Of a stretch of DNA of 64,000 bases, positions 37,601 through 49,600 are shown one piece after another (within the stretch, counting starts at the first letter, position 1; each line of letters begins with the position of its first letter). The DNA lies in NCBI RefSeq assembly GCF_030499515.1, contig NZ_JASTWJ010000001.1, positions 8,660,001-8,724,000 of the forward strand, written 5' to 3'. The position numbers were made by a program, and so were the translations under genes. The notes under the pieces were generated by a model, which searched no databases, had not been told where the DNA came from, and saw nothing but the letters and a program-made list of their open reading frames with translations. The stretch is from Streptomyces sp. DT2A-34 (GTDB taxonomy: Bacteria; Actinomycetota; Actinomycetes; Streptomycetales; Streptomycetaceae).

Positions 37601-40600
37601 GGCTTGCGCACCGAGACGCGGTACGTCACGTCGTGCCCGGCCGTCGTGACCGGCACCCCGGTCTCAACGACCTTCGTCTTCATGCTGCGCCTGGTCTTCG
37701 CGGACTGCTTCGAGTCCCGCGCGTTGAAGATCCCCGCGATCTTCGCCTGGACCTGCACCCACGGCATCGGGATGCGGCCCGCCGCCGGTTCGAGGGACGG
37801 CGGCTGGCGGGTGGCCGACGAACTGTGGTCCTCCACCACCTGAGTCCGGTTGAAGGTGAAGTCGTCGGTGCCGTCCGTCACACCGTGCGGTGTGCCGAGG
37901 CCCACGGCCTCCACGACCACCTGTGGCCCGCCGTTCCTCCGGCCACTGAAGTCGACGAGGTGACCGCCGTCCAGGGCGCGGTGGAAGTTCGCCTTGAGCT
38001 GCTCGTCCGAGAAGGCGTTGTCGATCAGTGCGTACGTACCGCGCTCGGCGGCGGCGAGTCCGACCATCCGGACGACGGCGGTGCGCACGTCGGAGCCGTC
38101 GATGTCGCCGGTCACCTTCGGCTGCTCCGCCCGCGCCCGGCGCATCAGCTCGGCGGGGTCGAGCGGGTGGTCGCTCAGGCCGAGCACGTCCTCCACGTCG
38201 GCCTCGGCGAACAGGTCGGTCAACGTCTTCCGGGCGCCCTCGGTGGCGGCCTGTGGCGCGGGTGCCTGTGTCGGCCGCGGCGCGGTCTCGGTCCCGTCGG
38301 CCCGGTGCGCGGGCCCGGTCGTCGGCTGCCCGATCACCTGGGTGAGCGGCGACCCTGATGCCTCGTCGTCCCGCGGCATCTCCGCCGGCATGGACTCCCG
38401 CGCGTCCGCGTCGAAGAAGCGGGTGATCCCCGTCATCACATCGGTGAGGGAGAACCCGCCCAGCAACCGCTCGGCCCGTTCGCCCTCCAGCGGGGCGACC
38501 AGGAACGAACCGGCGAGGTGAGGCGGCGTGATCAGTTCCGGCCGCCGCTGCGCCATGTCGGCACCGTGCGGCAGCCGGACCAGCAGCCCGTCCGGCAGTC
38601 CCTCGGACACGCCGGTCAGCGGCAGCTCCCGGCGGCCGTCGGCGCCGACGGCCGCCGGGCCCCCGGCCTCCTGACGCTCCGCGATGACGGACTGCCGCTC
38701 GGCGGCCTCGTTCGTCTCCGCCCGCACCGACAGGCCGTCCTCGGCCGGCGAGGCTTCGTCCCCGAGCGGCCCCGCGTCGAGGTCGGTCAGCGAGGATTCG
38801 GATCCGTCCAGCCCCCGTTCGGACCCGCCCACCTCCGCTTCGGAGCCGTTCTGCCAGGTGAGGGAGCCGATGCTGGAGAGGGAACTGACCGAGGCAGCCG
38901 GGCTGCCCGGCTCCTGTTCCACCTGGTCCTGAGCGGCGGACTCCACGTGCTCCGTCCGGCTTTCCGCGGGGCGGAGCTCCTGGCCCGGTGCTTCCGAACG
39001 CTCGGACTCGGCGGGCTGCTCGAGCGGCGCCTGCGAGGTCCCTTGCGGCGACGGGTCGTCGAGGGTGGCCGGCTGGTCTGACACCTCGCCCGCACCCCGT
39101 GAGGGCGCCACACCGCGCGGCGTCCGCCACGCCTCCGCGAGCTGTGTGTACGTCACCGGTCGGCCCGGTGTCTTGAGCGCGGCGACCAGGTCCATCAGCC
39201 GCAGCCGCGCGGCGGGGTCGACCACGTCGTACGGCCCCACGCGGTCCAGGCGACGCACCAGGGCGTTGAGATCGCCGACGGAGACCGGCCACTCGGAACC
39301 GAGCTTCATGACCCGGCGTGCCAGGTCCACGGTGCGGCGCACGGTCGTGAGCCGCTCGACGGTCAGGTGCTCGGGGCCGCCGTACACGTCGCCCGCCACA
39401 TCGGCCAACCGCCAGAGGTTGAGCCCGCCGTTCGCACCCACCCGCCTGGCGAGCGGCCTGAGATCGGCGCGCCTGACCACCGGGCGGGAGCCGGAGAGCC
39501 GCTGGAGTGCGCCTCGCAGCGCGGTGGCGCGGGTCCGTGCCTCGCCCGGGCTCAGGGTGTCCGTGGTGGGGAACTCCGGCGGTGCCTCCTTGGCGACGAT
39601 CAGCTCGTAGGAGCCGTTCTCCCCCTGTTCGATCGTGCGCCGGGTGATCTTCATCCGGGCCCCGGGCAGCAACAGGATCTCCCGCTCCTGCGGCTTCGCC
39701 GAGAAGGCCGTGATGTCCCGGCTGTATGCCCCGCTGAGTTCGGCACCGACCAGGACGGGATGGGTCATGGGCAGGCGAGCCTGGAAGTCCATGAACACCT
39801 GGGCCTGCCGTCGGCCCCGGGCGAAGCTGGAGAACGCCGCGAAGGAGAGCTCCGATCCGGCGAAGGTGGGGGAGACGAAGCGTCCGATCCCCGAGGCGAG
39901 GTCGCCCACGGAACGGGTGCCGCGCCAGGCCGTGCCGAGGGCCGGCGGCAGCTGTGCGAGAGCGTCCACCAGCATCGCGTTGTGAACCGACAGCTCCTTC
40001 TCGACACCGGGCAGCAGCGGCTCGACGGCGGCGTAGAGCTGCTTCTTGAGCCGCGCCAGCTGCTTGGGCGTCATGGACGTGCGGTCGGTGGCCAGCAGTC
40101 CGCTGACGCCGGGGTCGCCCGCCAGCACGCCCGGCACGACCACGCGGTTGTCGTCGAGGTGCTTGTCGAGCAGACGCTGGATCAGGACGCGCAGAGCCGA
40201 CCGGGTGCCTGCGGACTTGAACGTGAGCAGCACGTTCATCAGCCGGAAGGCCGGGCCGGTGTAGGTCATCAGGGCGGCGAAGTGGCCCAGGCTGAGCCTC
40301 TCCAGCACCTGTTGCGGCGTGGTGTCGTTGTCCCGCAGCCACATCTGCACGTGCGGGTTCTGCCGGTCGTCCGGGAGCGGGTCGGCGAGGCGCCGGAAGT
40401 CGTTCCGCCGCCGGAGGGCCTCCTGCAGCAGCGTCTGCTGCCTTTCGTCGTCCACGAACGACATGCGGCCTTCGCGGAGACCGCCGTGCTCGTGCGGGGT
40501 GTTGAGCTTCGACCAGTAGGCGGCCTCGTGCGGCAGCATGCCGTCCTCGCCGACCCGCTCCCGCACCTCGGCAAGCCGCAACCCCGGAATAAACCGGTAC

Positions 40601-43600
40601 ATCCGGGTCGCGTCGTCCAGCGGATTCGCCGCCAGCGACGACACCACGTCCGCAGTCCTCAGGCCCGCCAGGATCTCGTACAGCGAGTGGTCCTCGGCCG
40701 GCAACATCCACCCCATCAGCGACAGGGCGAGTCCGTCCGCGTCCCCGCCGGGCACGTTGAGCAGCTTGAAGGCGTTGCCCGTCTTCGCCGCCTGCGCCGA
40801 CACACCGGCCACGAGCGGTATGCCACGCTCGCGACGCAGCTCCCGCTTCGACGACACCGAGTGCTCCACGTCGTCGTCCGCAGCGAAGAAGCCCCTCTCG
40901 AAGGCCTTCGCCTCCCCCGGCGTCACCGAGTCCAGCCCGTTGTTGATCCGGGTGCGCAGCCCGCCGCGCAGGAACGCCGTCTGTTCCCGCAGCGCCTCCT
41001 CGTTCAGCCCCAGCCGCTTCGCTTCAGCCCAGTCCCGGCGCCCCGCGATGTCCAGCAGCGACGACCTGAGCGTCAAGGGGGAGTCGCTGAGCCATGCCGC
41101 GTTGTGGAACGCGGTCATCAACTCCTGTACGCTGCCCAGCTCCAGCAGAGACCGCAGACCGTTCGGCGTCACCTCGTCCTTGAAGAAGACCCGCTCGATC
41201 TCCTCCCGACCACGGTCCGGATGTGCCTGGGACAGCACGTCGAACAGACGCGACACACTCTCCCGCGCCGACGCCACCGCACGCGGATGACCGGCCGCGT
41301 ACGAACCCAGACGCGCCTCGAACTCCTGCGCATGCTCGGCATACTCCGGATACGCGTACAGGGCTCCCAACGTCCGGCCCCCAGCCACAGCGACCGGCTC
41401 CACCAGATCCACCGCATCACCGTCGACCACGGTGAAACCACCGGGTACGGCCTCGGTGACAGCGTCCTGAACCGGTGCCGCCTCGGACGGCTCGGCCGTG
41501 GCCTCGGCAGGCGATTCGACGGGCGCCTGTGAAGGCCCGTGCGGCGACGAGTCGTCGAGGGAGGCCGGCGGGTCATCGAGGGACGCCGGTGCGTCCGGCA
41601 CCTCGTCCGTGACGTGCGCGGGCTCGTGGGCGGCGGGGGCCGTCGTCCGCCACACCTCGACGAGTCGGGGGTACGTCACCCGCTGACCCGGCGTCTTCAG
41701 CTCCGCGACCAGGTCCAGCAGCCGTAGCCTCGCGGCCGCCTCGACCGGGGTGCCGTCCGCGGCACGCTCCAGGTGCCGCACCAGGGAGTCCAAGTGCTCG
41801 ACGAGCACCGGACCGGCCGAACCGAGGCTCAGAACCCGACGGGCCATGTCCGCCGCCCGGCGTACGGTCGCGAGCCGCTCGACGGTGAGGTGCTCCGGGC
41901 CGCCGTAGACCTCGGCCGCCAGCCCGGAGAGGTGCCAGACCTGCAGGGTGTCCGCCGCGCCGATCCGCGCGGCGAGCGGCTTGAGGTCGGCGCGCTTCAG
42001 CACGGGCCCGGTGCCGGACAGACTCTGCAGGACGTCCTTCAGGGCCATGGCCTGGGCCTGAGCGGCCGGGTGCTGAGGCTCCGCGACGGGGAACTCCGGC
42101 GGGTTCTCGACGGCCTCGATCACCTCGTATTCGCCGTCGACGGTCCGCCGGGCCGTGATTTTCATCCGTGTCCCGGGGAGCAGCAGGACCTCCCGCTCGC
42201 TCTCCAGCTTCGAGAAGGCCGAGATGTCGCGGCCCCACTGACCGGTGAGCTTCGCGGCGACCAGGACACGGTGGGTCAGGGGCAGCTGCGCCTGGCGGTT
42301 CATGAACCCCCGCGCCATCACCTGCTCCTTGCTGAAGCTGGAGAACGCCTTGAAGGAGAGCTCCGAGCCGCCGAAGCCGGGCGAGACGAACCGCCCGATT
42401 CCCGAGGTGAGGTCGCCCACCGAACGCGTACCGCGCCACACCTCGCCGACCGCGGGCGGCAGCAGCGACAGCGCGTCCATCAGCATCGCGGTGTGGACCG
42501 CCATCTCCCTCTCGATGGCGGGCAGCAGCGTGTCCACGGCCGCGTAGAGCCGCTTCCCGTACTGCGTCCACTCCTCGGGCGTCAGGTCCCACCTGGAGCC
42601 GGTGGGCTGCAGGGCCCGCACGGTCGGGTGGGAACCCAGCACGGGCGGCAGCAGCCCCCCGTCGGGGGCGAGGTGCCGCGCGACGAGCCGCCTGACCTGG
42701 ATGCGCAGCGCCGTGCGGGTGCCGCCGGAGCTGAAGTTCAGCAGCACGTTGATGAGCGGGTGCGTATGGCCGGTGTAGGCCATCAGGACGGCGAAGTGAG
42801 CAGGGCTCAGCCGCTCCAGCAGCTGTCGCGCCGTCATGCTGTTCTCCCGCAACCAGCGCCCGGCCGCGGAATCGTCGGCCGGGTCACTGCCGAGCCCCCG
42901 GTTCACCAGGAGCTCGAAGGCCCTCCGGCGCCGACCGGCCAGCTGCAGTGTCTCCTCGCCCGGTTCACCGAACCCGCCCTGCTCGACCGGGACGGTGATC
43001 CTGGCCCAGTAGGCGGCCTCGTGGGGCAGCATGCCGTTCTCGCCCGCCTGCTGCCGCAGTTCGGCGAGACGCACCCCGGGGACCGACCGGTACATCCGCG
43101 CCGCGTCCTCCAACGGGTTCTGGGCCGACGACGGCAGCACGTCCGCCGTGCGCAGACCGGCGAGCACCTCGTACAGCGAGTTGTCCCGCGTCGTCAGCAG
43201 CCAGCCGACCAGAGCCAGCGCCAGACCGTCCGCGTCCGCCACGTTGAGCAGCCTGAACGCGTTCCCGATCCTCGCCGCCGTCACGGAGACACCCGCGCCC
43301 AGCGGCATGCCTCGATCGTCGTGCAGCTCCCGGAACCGCGCGGAGCCCGGCTCCAGCGCATGCCCCAGACCCGAGAGCGCGCTCTGCGGCAACTCCGGTC
43401 CTTGGTCGCGCAGCGCCCGCACGTGCAGACCCAGCCGCTCCGCCCCGGACCAGTCGGCGGTGTCGGCGAGCCCGCGCAGCAGCGACTTCAGTGCCAGCGG
43501 CGAGTCGTTGAACACCGCCGCGTGGGAGAACGCCGCCATCAACTCCGGCACGCTGCCCTGCTCCAGCAGTTCCCCGAGCTCAGGCACCTGCGGGTCGTCC

Positions 43601-46600
43601 GTGAAGAAGACCTTGGTGATCTCCTCCCGGCCGCGGTCCGCATGGGCCCGCGTGAGCACGTCGAGCAGGCGGTGCACGCTCTGCCGCGCCGAGGCCAGAG
43701 CCCGCGGATGACCGGACGCGAGCGTCCCCAGCCGTGCTTCGAACTCCTGAGCCTTCCGGAAGTACTCCGGATCCGCGTACAGCGTCCGCAGGGAGCCGCC
43801 GACGGCCGTCGAGCCCAGGACGGCCGGCAGCGTGTCCGTCCCGTCCTCGTTGAACCCGGCGTCCACGTCCGGCTGGAAATCGACGTCCGGCAGGAGCTCG
43901 TCGTCCGGCACCATTTCGCCGTCCGGACCCGGACCGTATTCCTCCGACTCGCCCTGCGACACCACCTCGTCCTCGGTGTGCCAGGACCCGACGTCGGTCA
44001 GCCCCGCCTGGGACTCGTTGTCCCAGGACTGAGCCGCGTCCGGCTCCCCGTCCGGCTCCACTTCGGGCGCGGTGTCGGGAGCCTCGGCCGCCGACGCGCT
44101 GTCGCTGTCGGCCGGCTCGTCCGCATACTGGTCGGCCTGGTCGGCTGCCCGGTTTTCCGCCTCGCCGCTCGACTGCCACGCGGCCGCGAGCTGGCTGTAG
44201 GTGATCCGCCGGCCCGGCCTCTTCAGTGCGGTCACCAGGTCGAGCAGCCGCAGCCCCGCACCCGGCGCGACCGGGGCGTCCTCCGCGGCACCGTCCAGGC
44301 GACGAGCCAGGGCGTTCAGGTGCTCGACCGTGACGGGCCGACCGGAGCCGAGCCGCAGCGCGCTCCTCGCGAGGTCCGCGGTGCGGCGTACGGTCGTCAG
44401 GCGCTCGACGGTCAGGTGATCGGTACCGCCGTACACCTCGGCGGCCAGACCGGCCAGCCGCCACAGGTGCAGGCTGTTGTCCGCACCGACCCGCGTCGCG
44501 AGCGGCCTCAGATCGCTCCGCTTCAGTACCGGGCCGGAGCCGGAGAGCCGTTGCAGGGAGTTCCTCAGCTCGGCGGCCCGGACCTGTGCCGCGGCCGGGG
44601 TCTGAGCCAGGCCGAGGGCCGGGAACTCCGGCAATTTCTCCGTGGCCTCGATCACTTCGTAGGGGCCGATGATGCTGTCGGCGACCCGGCGGGAGACGGT
44701 CTTCATCCGGGCCCCCGGGAGCAGCAGCACCTCCCGCTCGTGCTCCTTATCCGAGAAGATCGAGATGTCCCGGCCCCAGTTCCCGTTGAGCTCGGCACGG
44801 ATCAGCACCCGGTGGGTCATCGGCAGCGGATCCTGGCGGCTCATGAAACCGTGCGCCTCGGCCTGCTTCCGGCTGAAGCTGGAGAACGTGCCGAAGCCGA
44901 GCTCCGAGCCGCCGAAGGTGGGCGAGACCAACCGCCCGATCCCCGAGGCGAGATCCCCCACGGAGCGCGTGCCGCGCCACACCTCGCCGAAGGCGGGCGG
45001 CAACTGCGCGAGAGCCTCCCGCAGCATCGCGGAGTGGACCGCCATCTCCGCCTCGATCGAGGGCAGCAACGTCTCCACGGCGGCGTGGAGCCGTTCCTTG
45101 AGCCGAGCCCGCTCGATCCGCGACATCAACGGGCGCCCGGTGCCGAGTACCTCGGCCACGGCCGGGGCGTCCCGCAGCACGGCCGGAAGGTCCTGCAGGC
45201 CTCCGTGGTCGACAAACCTGTCGATGAGCCGCTTGAGCTGGGTGCGCAGCGCCGTGCGGGTGCCGCCCGACTCGAACGTGAGCAGCACGTTGAACAGGGG
45301 GAAGGCCGGGCCGGTGTAGGACCGGAGGGCGGCGAAGTGGCCCAGGCTGAGCCGCTCCAGCACCTGCGGGGCCGTCATGCCGTTCTCCCGCAGCCACTCC
45401 TCGGCCAGGATCTCGACGGGCCCCTCCGGCTGCGCCTGGGTGGCGAGCCGCTGGAAGACCGCCCGCCGCCGCTCGGCCCCGGACAGTCCCTGGCTGCCGG
45501 GCTCGCGGTAGCCGCTGTCCCCGGCCGGGGACTTCAGCCTGGCCCAGTACACGGCCTCGTGGGGGAGCATGCCGTCCTCACCGGCGTGCTCCCGCAGATC
45601 CGCGAGTCGCAGGCCCGGGACTGACCGGTACATTCCCGCGGCGTCGTCCAGCGGGTGCCCGGCCAGCGACGGCACCACGTCCGCGGTCTGCAGACCGGAG
45701 AGGATCTCGTACAGCGAGTGGTCCTGGACCGGCAGCATCCATCCCAGCAGGGACAGCGCGAGGCCCTCCGCGTCCCCGCCCGGCGCGTTCAGCAGCTTGA
45801 AGGCGTTGCCGAGCTTCGCGGCCGTGCCCGAGATGCCGGCGACCAGAGGCATGCCCTGCTTGTCGTGCGCTCCGCGGAACAGCGACGAACCGGGAAGCAT
45901 CGCCCAGAATGCCTTGCCCGAGACCAGGGGCAGCGGCAGCTCCGGGCCCTCCACGCCCGGGGCCAGATCGCCCGCGCGCGGGTTCTCGACCATCGCGGGC
46001 TCCGCGATGATCCTGGTGATGCCGGTTACCGTCCGGCCCGCGGTGCCCTCGGGAGCGCTGTGGTGCACCTCGATGCCGAGCACGCCGGGAGCCGCGCGCA
46101 GCTCCTCCAGCAGCGGAACGCCCTGGTCGTCGAAACGCACCCGCTCCAGCGGGACCTGTTCGGTGCGGAAACCCATCACCCCGAGCGCGAACGGGTTCGC
46201 CGCCAGGAAGGCCGCCTCGCGCTCGCTCAGCGCGATGCCTGACTGCGCCCACTCGCGCGGAGTTCTGGCGATCTCTCCCGCCAGCCGCTCCCGCCACGGA
46301 CGCATGCGCCGTGACGCTCCCCAGTACTTGGGCAGCTCCCGCTTCCACGACGCCGACTGCGCGGCCACGTTGGCGATCGCGAAGAAGTCCTTGTCGAACG
46401 CCGTCTGCTTGCCCGGCGCGACCCGGCTCAACAGCGTGTGCATCCGAGACCGCAGCCCGCCCCGAAGGAACGACGCCTGCTCCCGCAGTGCCCGCACGTC
46501 CAGGCCCAGCCGCTCCGCCTCTGCCCAGTCACGGCGGTCGGCGATTCTCAGCAGCAGCGACTTCAACGTGTGGGGCGAGTCCTTGAAGAACGTGGCGTTG

Positions 46601-49600
46601 AAGAACGCCGTCATCAACTCCCGGACGCTGCCCCGCTCCAGCATCTCCTGCAGACCGGACGACGGCGCGTGCTCACCGACCTGACCCGCCGAGGTCACGT
46701 CGTCGCTGAAGAAGACCGAGGCGATCTCGTCCTGCCCGAGGTCCGGATGCGCCTTCGTCAGCACCTCGTACAGGCGCCCGACGCTCTCCCGCGCCGTCTC
46801 CAGCGCCCGCGGGTGGTTGAACGCGTACGCGCCGAGCCGAGTCTCGAACCTCTCCGCTCTCGCGAAGTACGACGGATCCGTGTACAGCGCCCGCAGGGCG
46901 CGGTTGCGGCCGGGCGCGAACGTTTCCAGCAGGTCCGGCTCGGCCCGCGACACCGGTGCCGTACGGGCCTCCGACAGCCCGGGGTCGAGCGGATCCCCGC
47001 CAGGCGCCTGCTCCTGTACTGCGGCCGAGGCCGGCTGGATCTCGCTCGCGCCCGTGTCATCCGTATTGCCTGTGCCGTTCGCGTCGTTCGCGGCCTCCTC
47101 CGCAACCTCCGGTACGCCGGCGTGGGCCTGGTTGGCCACGTCCGCGGAGCCGTGCTCGCCGCTCAGCTCGTCGTCCTCGGGGGCGGCGGCATCGGTCCGC
47201 TGCTCCCCCGCGGCGGGGGCCTGCCACGCGTCCGCGAGCCGCGCGTACGTGACGGGCCGGCCGGGAGTCTTGAGCCGGCCGATCAGGTCGAGCAGCCGCT
47301 TTCGCTCCTCCGGCGTGACCAGGGCCTCGGCGGTGGCGCCCCGCAGACGGCGCACCAAGGCGTCCAGGTGCTCGCCGGTCACCGGCTGGTCCGCGCCGAG
47401 CCTCAGGGTGCGGCGGGTCACGTCCGCCGCGCGGCGCACGCTTGTCAGGCTCTCCACGGTCAGCTGCGCCAGGCCTCCGAACACCTGGGCGGCCAGACCG
47501 GCCAGACGCCACACCTGCAAGCCGCTGGACGCGCCGATCCGCGTGGCCAGGGGCTCCAGGTCGCCGTGGGTCGAGATCGGGCCGGCGCCGTTGAGTGACT
47601 GAAGGGCGTGGCGCAGCTCGGTGGCCCGGTCCTCGGGCACGGCCGGGTTGGCGAGGGTGGCCGAAGAGAGGTCCGGCTGCTTCTCGACGGCGTTGATCTC
47701 CTCGTACCGCAGGCCGTCGTGGCCCGAGACCCGCCGGGAGGTGACGTTCAGCCGGGCCCCGGGCAGGAGGAGCAGCTCCTGCTCGTACGGGGTCGCCGAG
47801 AAGGCTGAGATGTCCCGGGCCCAGTTCCCGCTGAGCTCGGCTCGGACCAGCACGGGGTGGGTCAGGGGCAGGCGAGCCGGACGGCGCAGGAAGTCCTGTG
47901 CCAGTGCTTCGTTCCGGCTGAAGCTGGCGAACGCGCTGAAGGAGAGCTGGGAACCGCCGAAACCGCCCGGGACGAACCGGCCGATGCCCGAGTCGAGGGT
48001 GCCCGTGGAACGCGTGCCGCGGTATGCCTCGCCGGTTGCGGGCGGCAGCTGCGCGAGTGCTTCCAGCATCATCGCGGAGTGGGCTGCCATCTCGTTCTCG
48101 ATGGCGGGCAGCGCTCGGTCGGCGGCGGCGTAGATCCGCGCCTTGAGGGAGGCCGTCTCCCAGGGCGTCATGTCCGGGCGATGAGCGCGGAACAGGTCGC
48201 CGACTTCCCTGTACGACTCCAGGGTGGGCGGCACGCTCCAGGAGGGCGCGCGGAACGCCTTGTCGAGGATCGCCTTGACCTGGACGCGCAGCGCCATGCG
48301 TGTGCCCCCCGAGCCGTGCGTGAGCAGCACGTTCATCAGCGGGAACGCCGCGACGGTGTAGGCGACGAGGGCGGCGAAGTGCGCCGGGCTCAGCCGCTCC
48401 AGCACCTCCGGCGCCGACATGCCGTTGTCCCGGACCCAGCGTTCGGCCTCCGACGGGAGCAGCGAGGCGCGGCTGCCCTGCGGACGCTCGGCGAGCTCCT
48501 GGAACTCCCTGCGACGCGTCTGTGCCGCTCGCAGGTCCTCACCGGGGGAGTTGAAGCCGCCGTCCGCGGGCCGGGTGGAGACCCTGGCCCAGTAGGCCGC
48601 CTCGTGCGGCAGCATGCCGCCCTCACCCACCCGCTCGCGCAGCTCGCCGAGCCGCACGCCCGGGATCGACCGGTACATCTGCGCGGCGTCGTCCAGCGGC
48701 CGGCCGGCCGTCGACGGCCCGGCATCCGCCTTCTGCAGGCCCGCCAGAACCTCGTACAGCGAGTGCTCCTGCCCCGGCAGCATCCAGCCCACGAGCGCCA
48801 GCGCCAGGCCCTCGGCGTCCGCGCCGGGCACGTTTAGCAGCCGGAAGGCGTTGCCGAGCCTCGCCGCCGTCCCGGACACGCCCCCGACCAGCGGCATGCC
48901 CCGCTTGTCGTGCATCTCGCGGTAGAGCGGGGAGCGCGGGTCGATCGCGGTCCCCGGTTCGCCGGTGACCAGGCCCGGACGCAGCTCCGGGCCCTGCTCC
49001 CCGAGGAAGAAGTCCCTCGCGGACGCCGCGGCCCTCGCCGGATCCGTCCGGCCCATCAGCTCCTGCACACGGGAGCGCAGTCCGCCCGGCCGCTCCCGCA
49101 GGAACGACGTCTGCTCCCGCAGGGCCCCGGCGTCCAGGCGCAGGTCCTCCGCCCGCGTCCAGCCGCTGGAGTCGGTGATGTCCCGCAGCATCGAACGCAG
49201 CGTCAACGGCGAGTCGGTGGCGAAGGCGGCACGGGTGAAGGCCGTCATCAACTCGCCGACGGTGCCCTGCTCCAGCAGGTCCCGCAGACCAGTCGTGGCG
49301 GCGTCCGCCGTGAAGATCCGCGCGATCTCCTCGGGAGCGACATCGGGGTGTCCGTCGAGCAGTACCTCGTGCAGCCGGGCCACGGCCTGGCGCGCCGCCG
49401 CCCGCGCCCTGGGGTGCTCGGCGGCGAACGACCCCAGCCGCGACTCGAACGCCGCTGCCTTCGGGAAGTACTGCGCGTCCTGGTAGAGCGCCCGCATCGA
49501 CCGCTGCCCACCGGCCGCCTGAACGGCCGTCGCCGGCATCGGCGTCCCGAGGTCGCCGACCGGAGAAGCGACGGTCTCCGAAGTCCCCGAGTGTGACTGC

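Noticed and set aside
32881..38358. 1,825-codon open frame on the + strand
   Set aside because: Antisense to the giant gene. High-GC coding DNA keeps stops out of the complementary frames; the translation is Arg/Gly/His/Val-rich with no domain, and third-position bias belongs to the other strand.
41773..45624. 1,283-codon open frame on the + strand
   Set aside because: Antisense shadow of ART modules B and C; it shows repeated text only because the sense strand is repeated.
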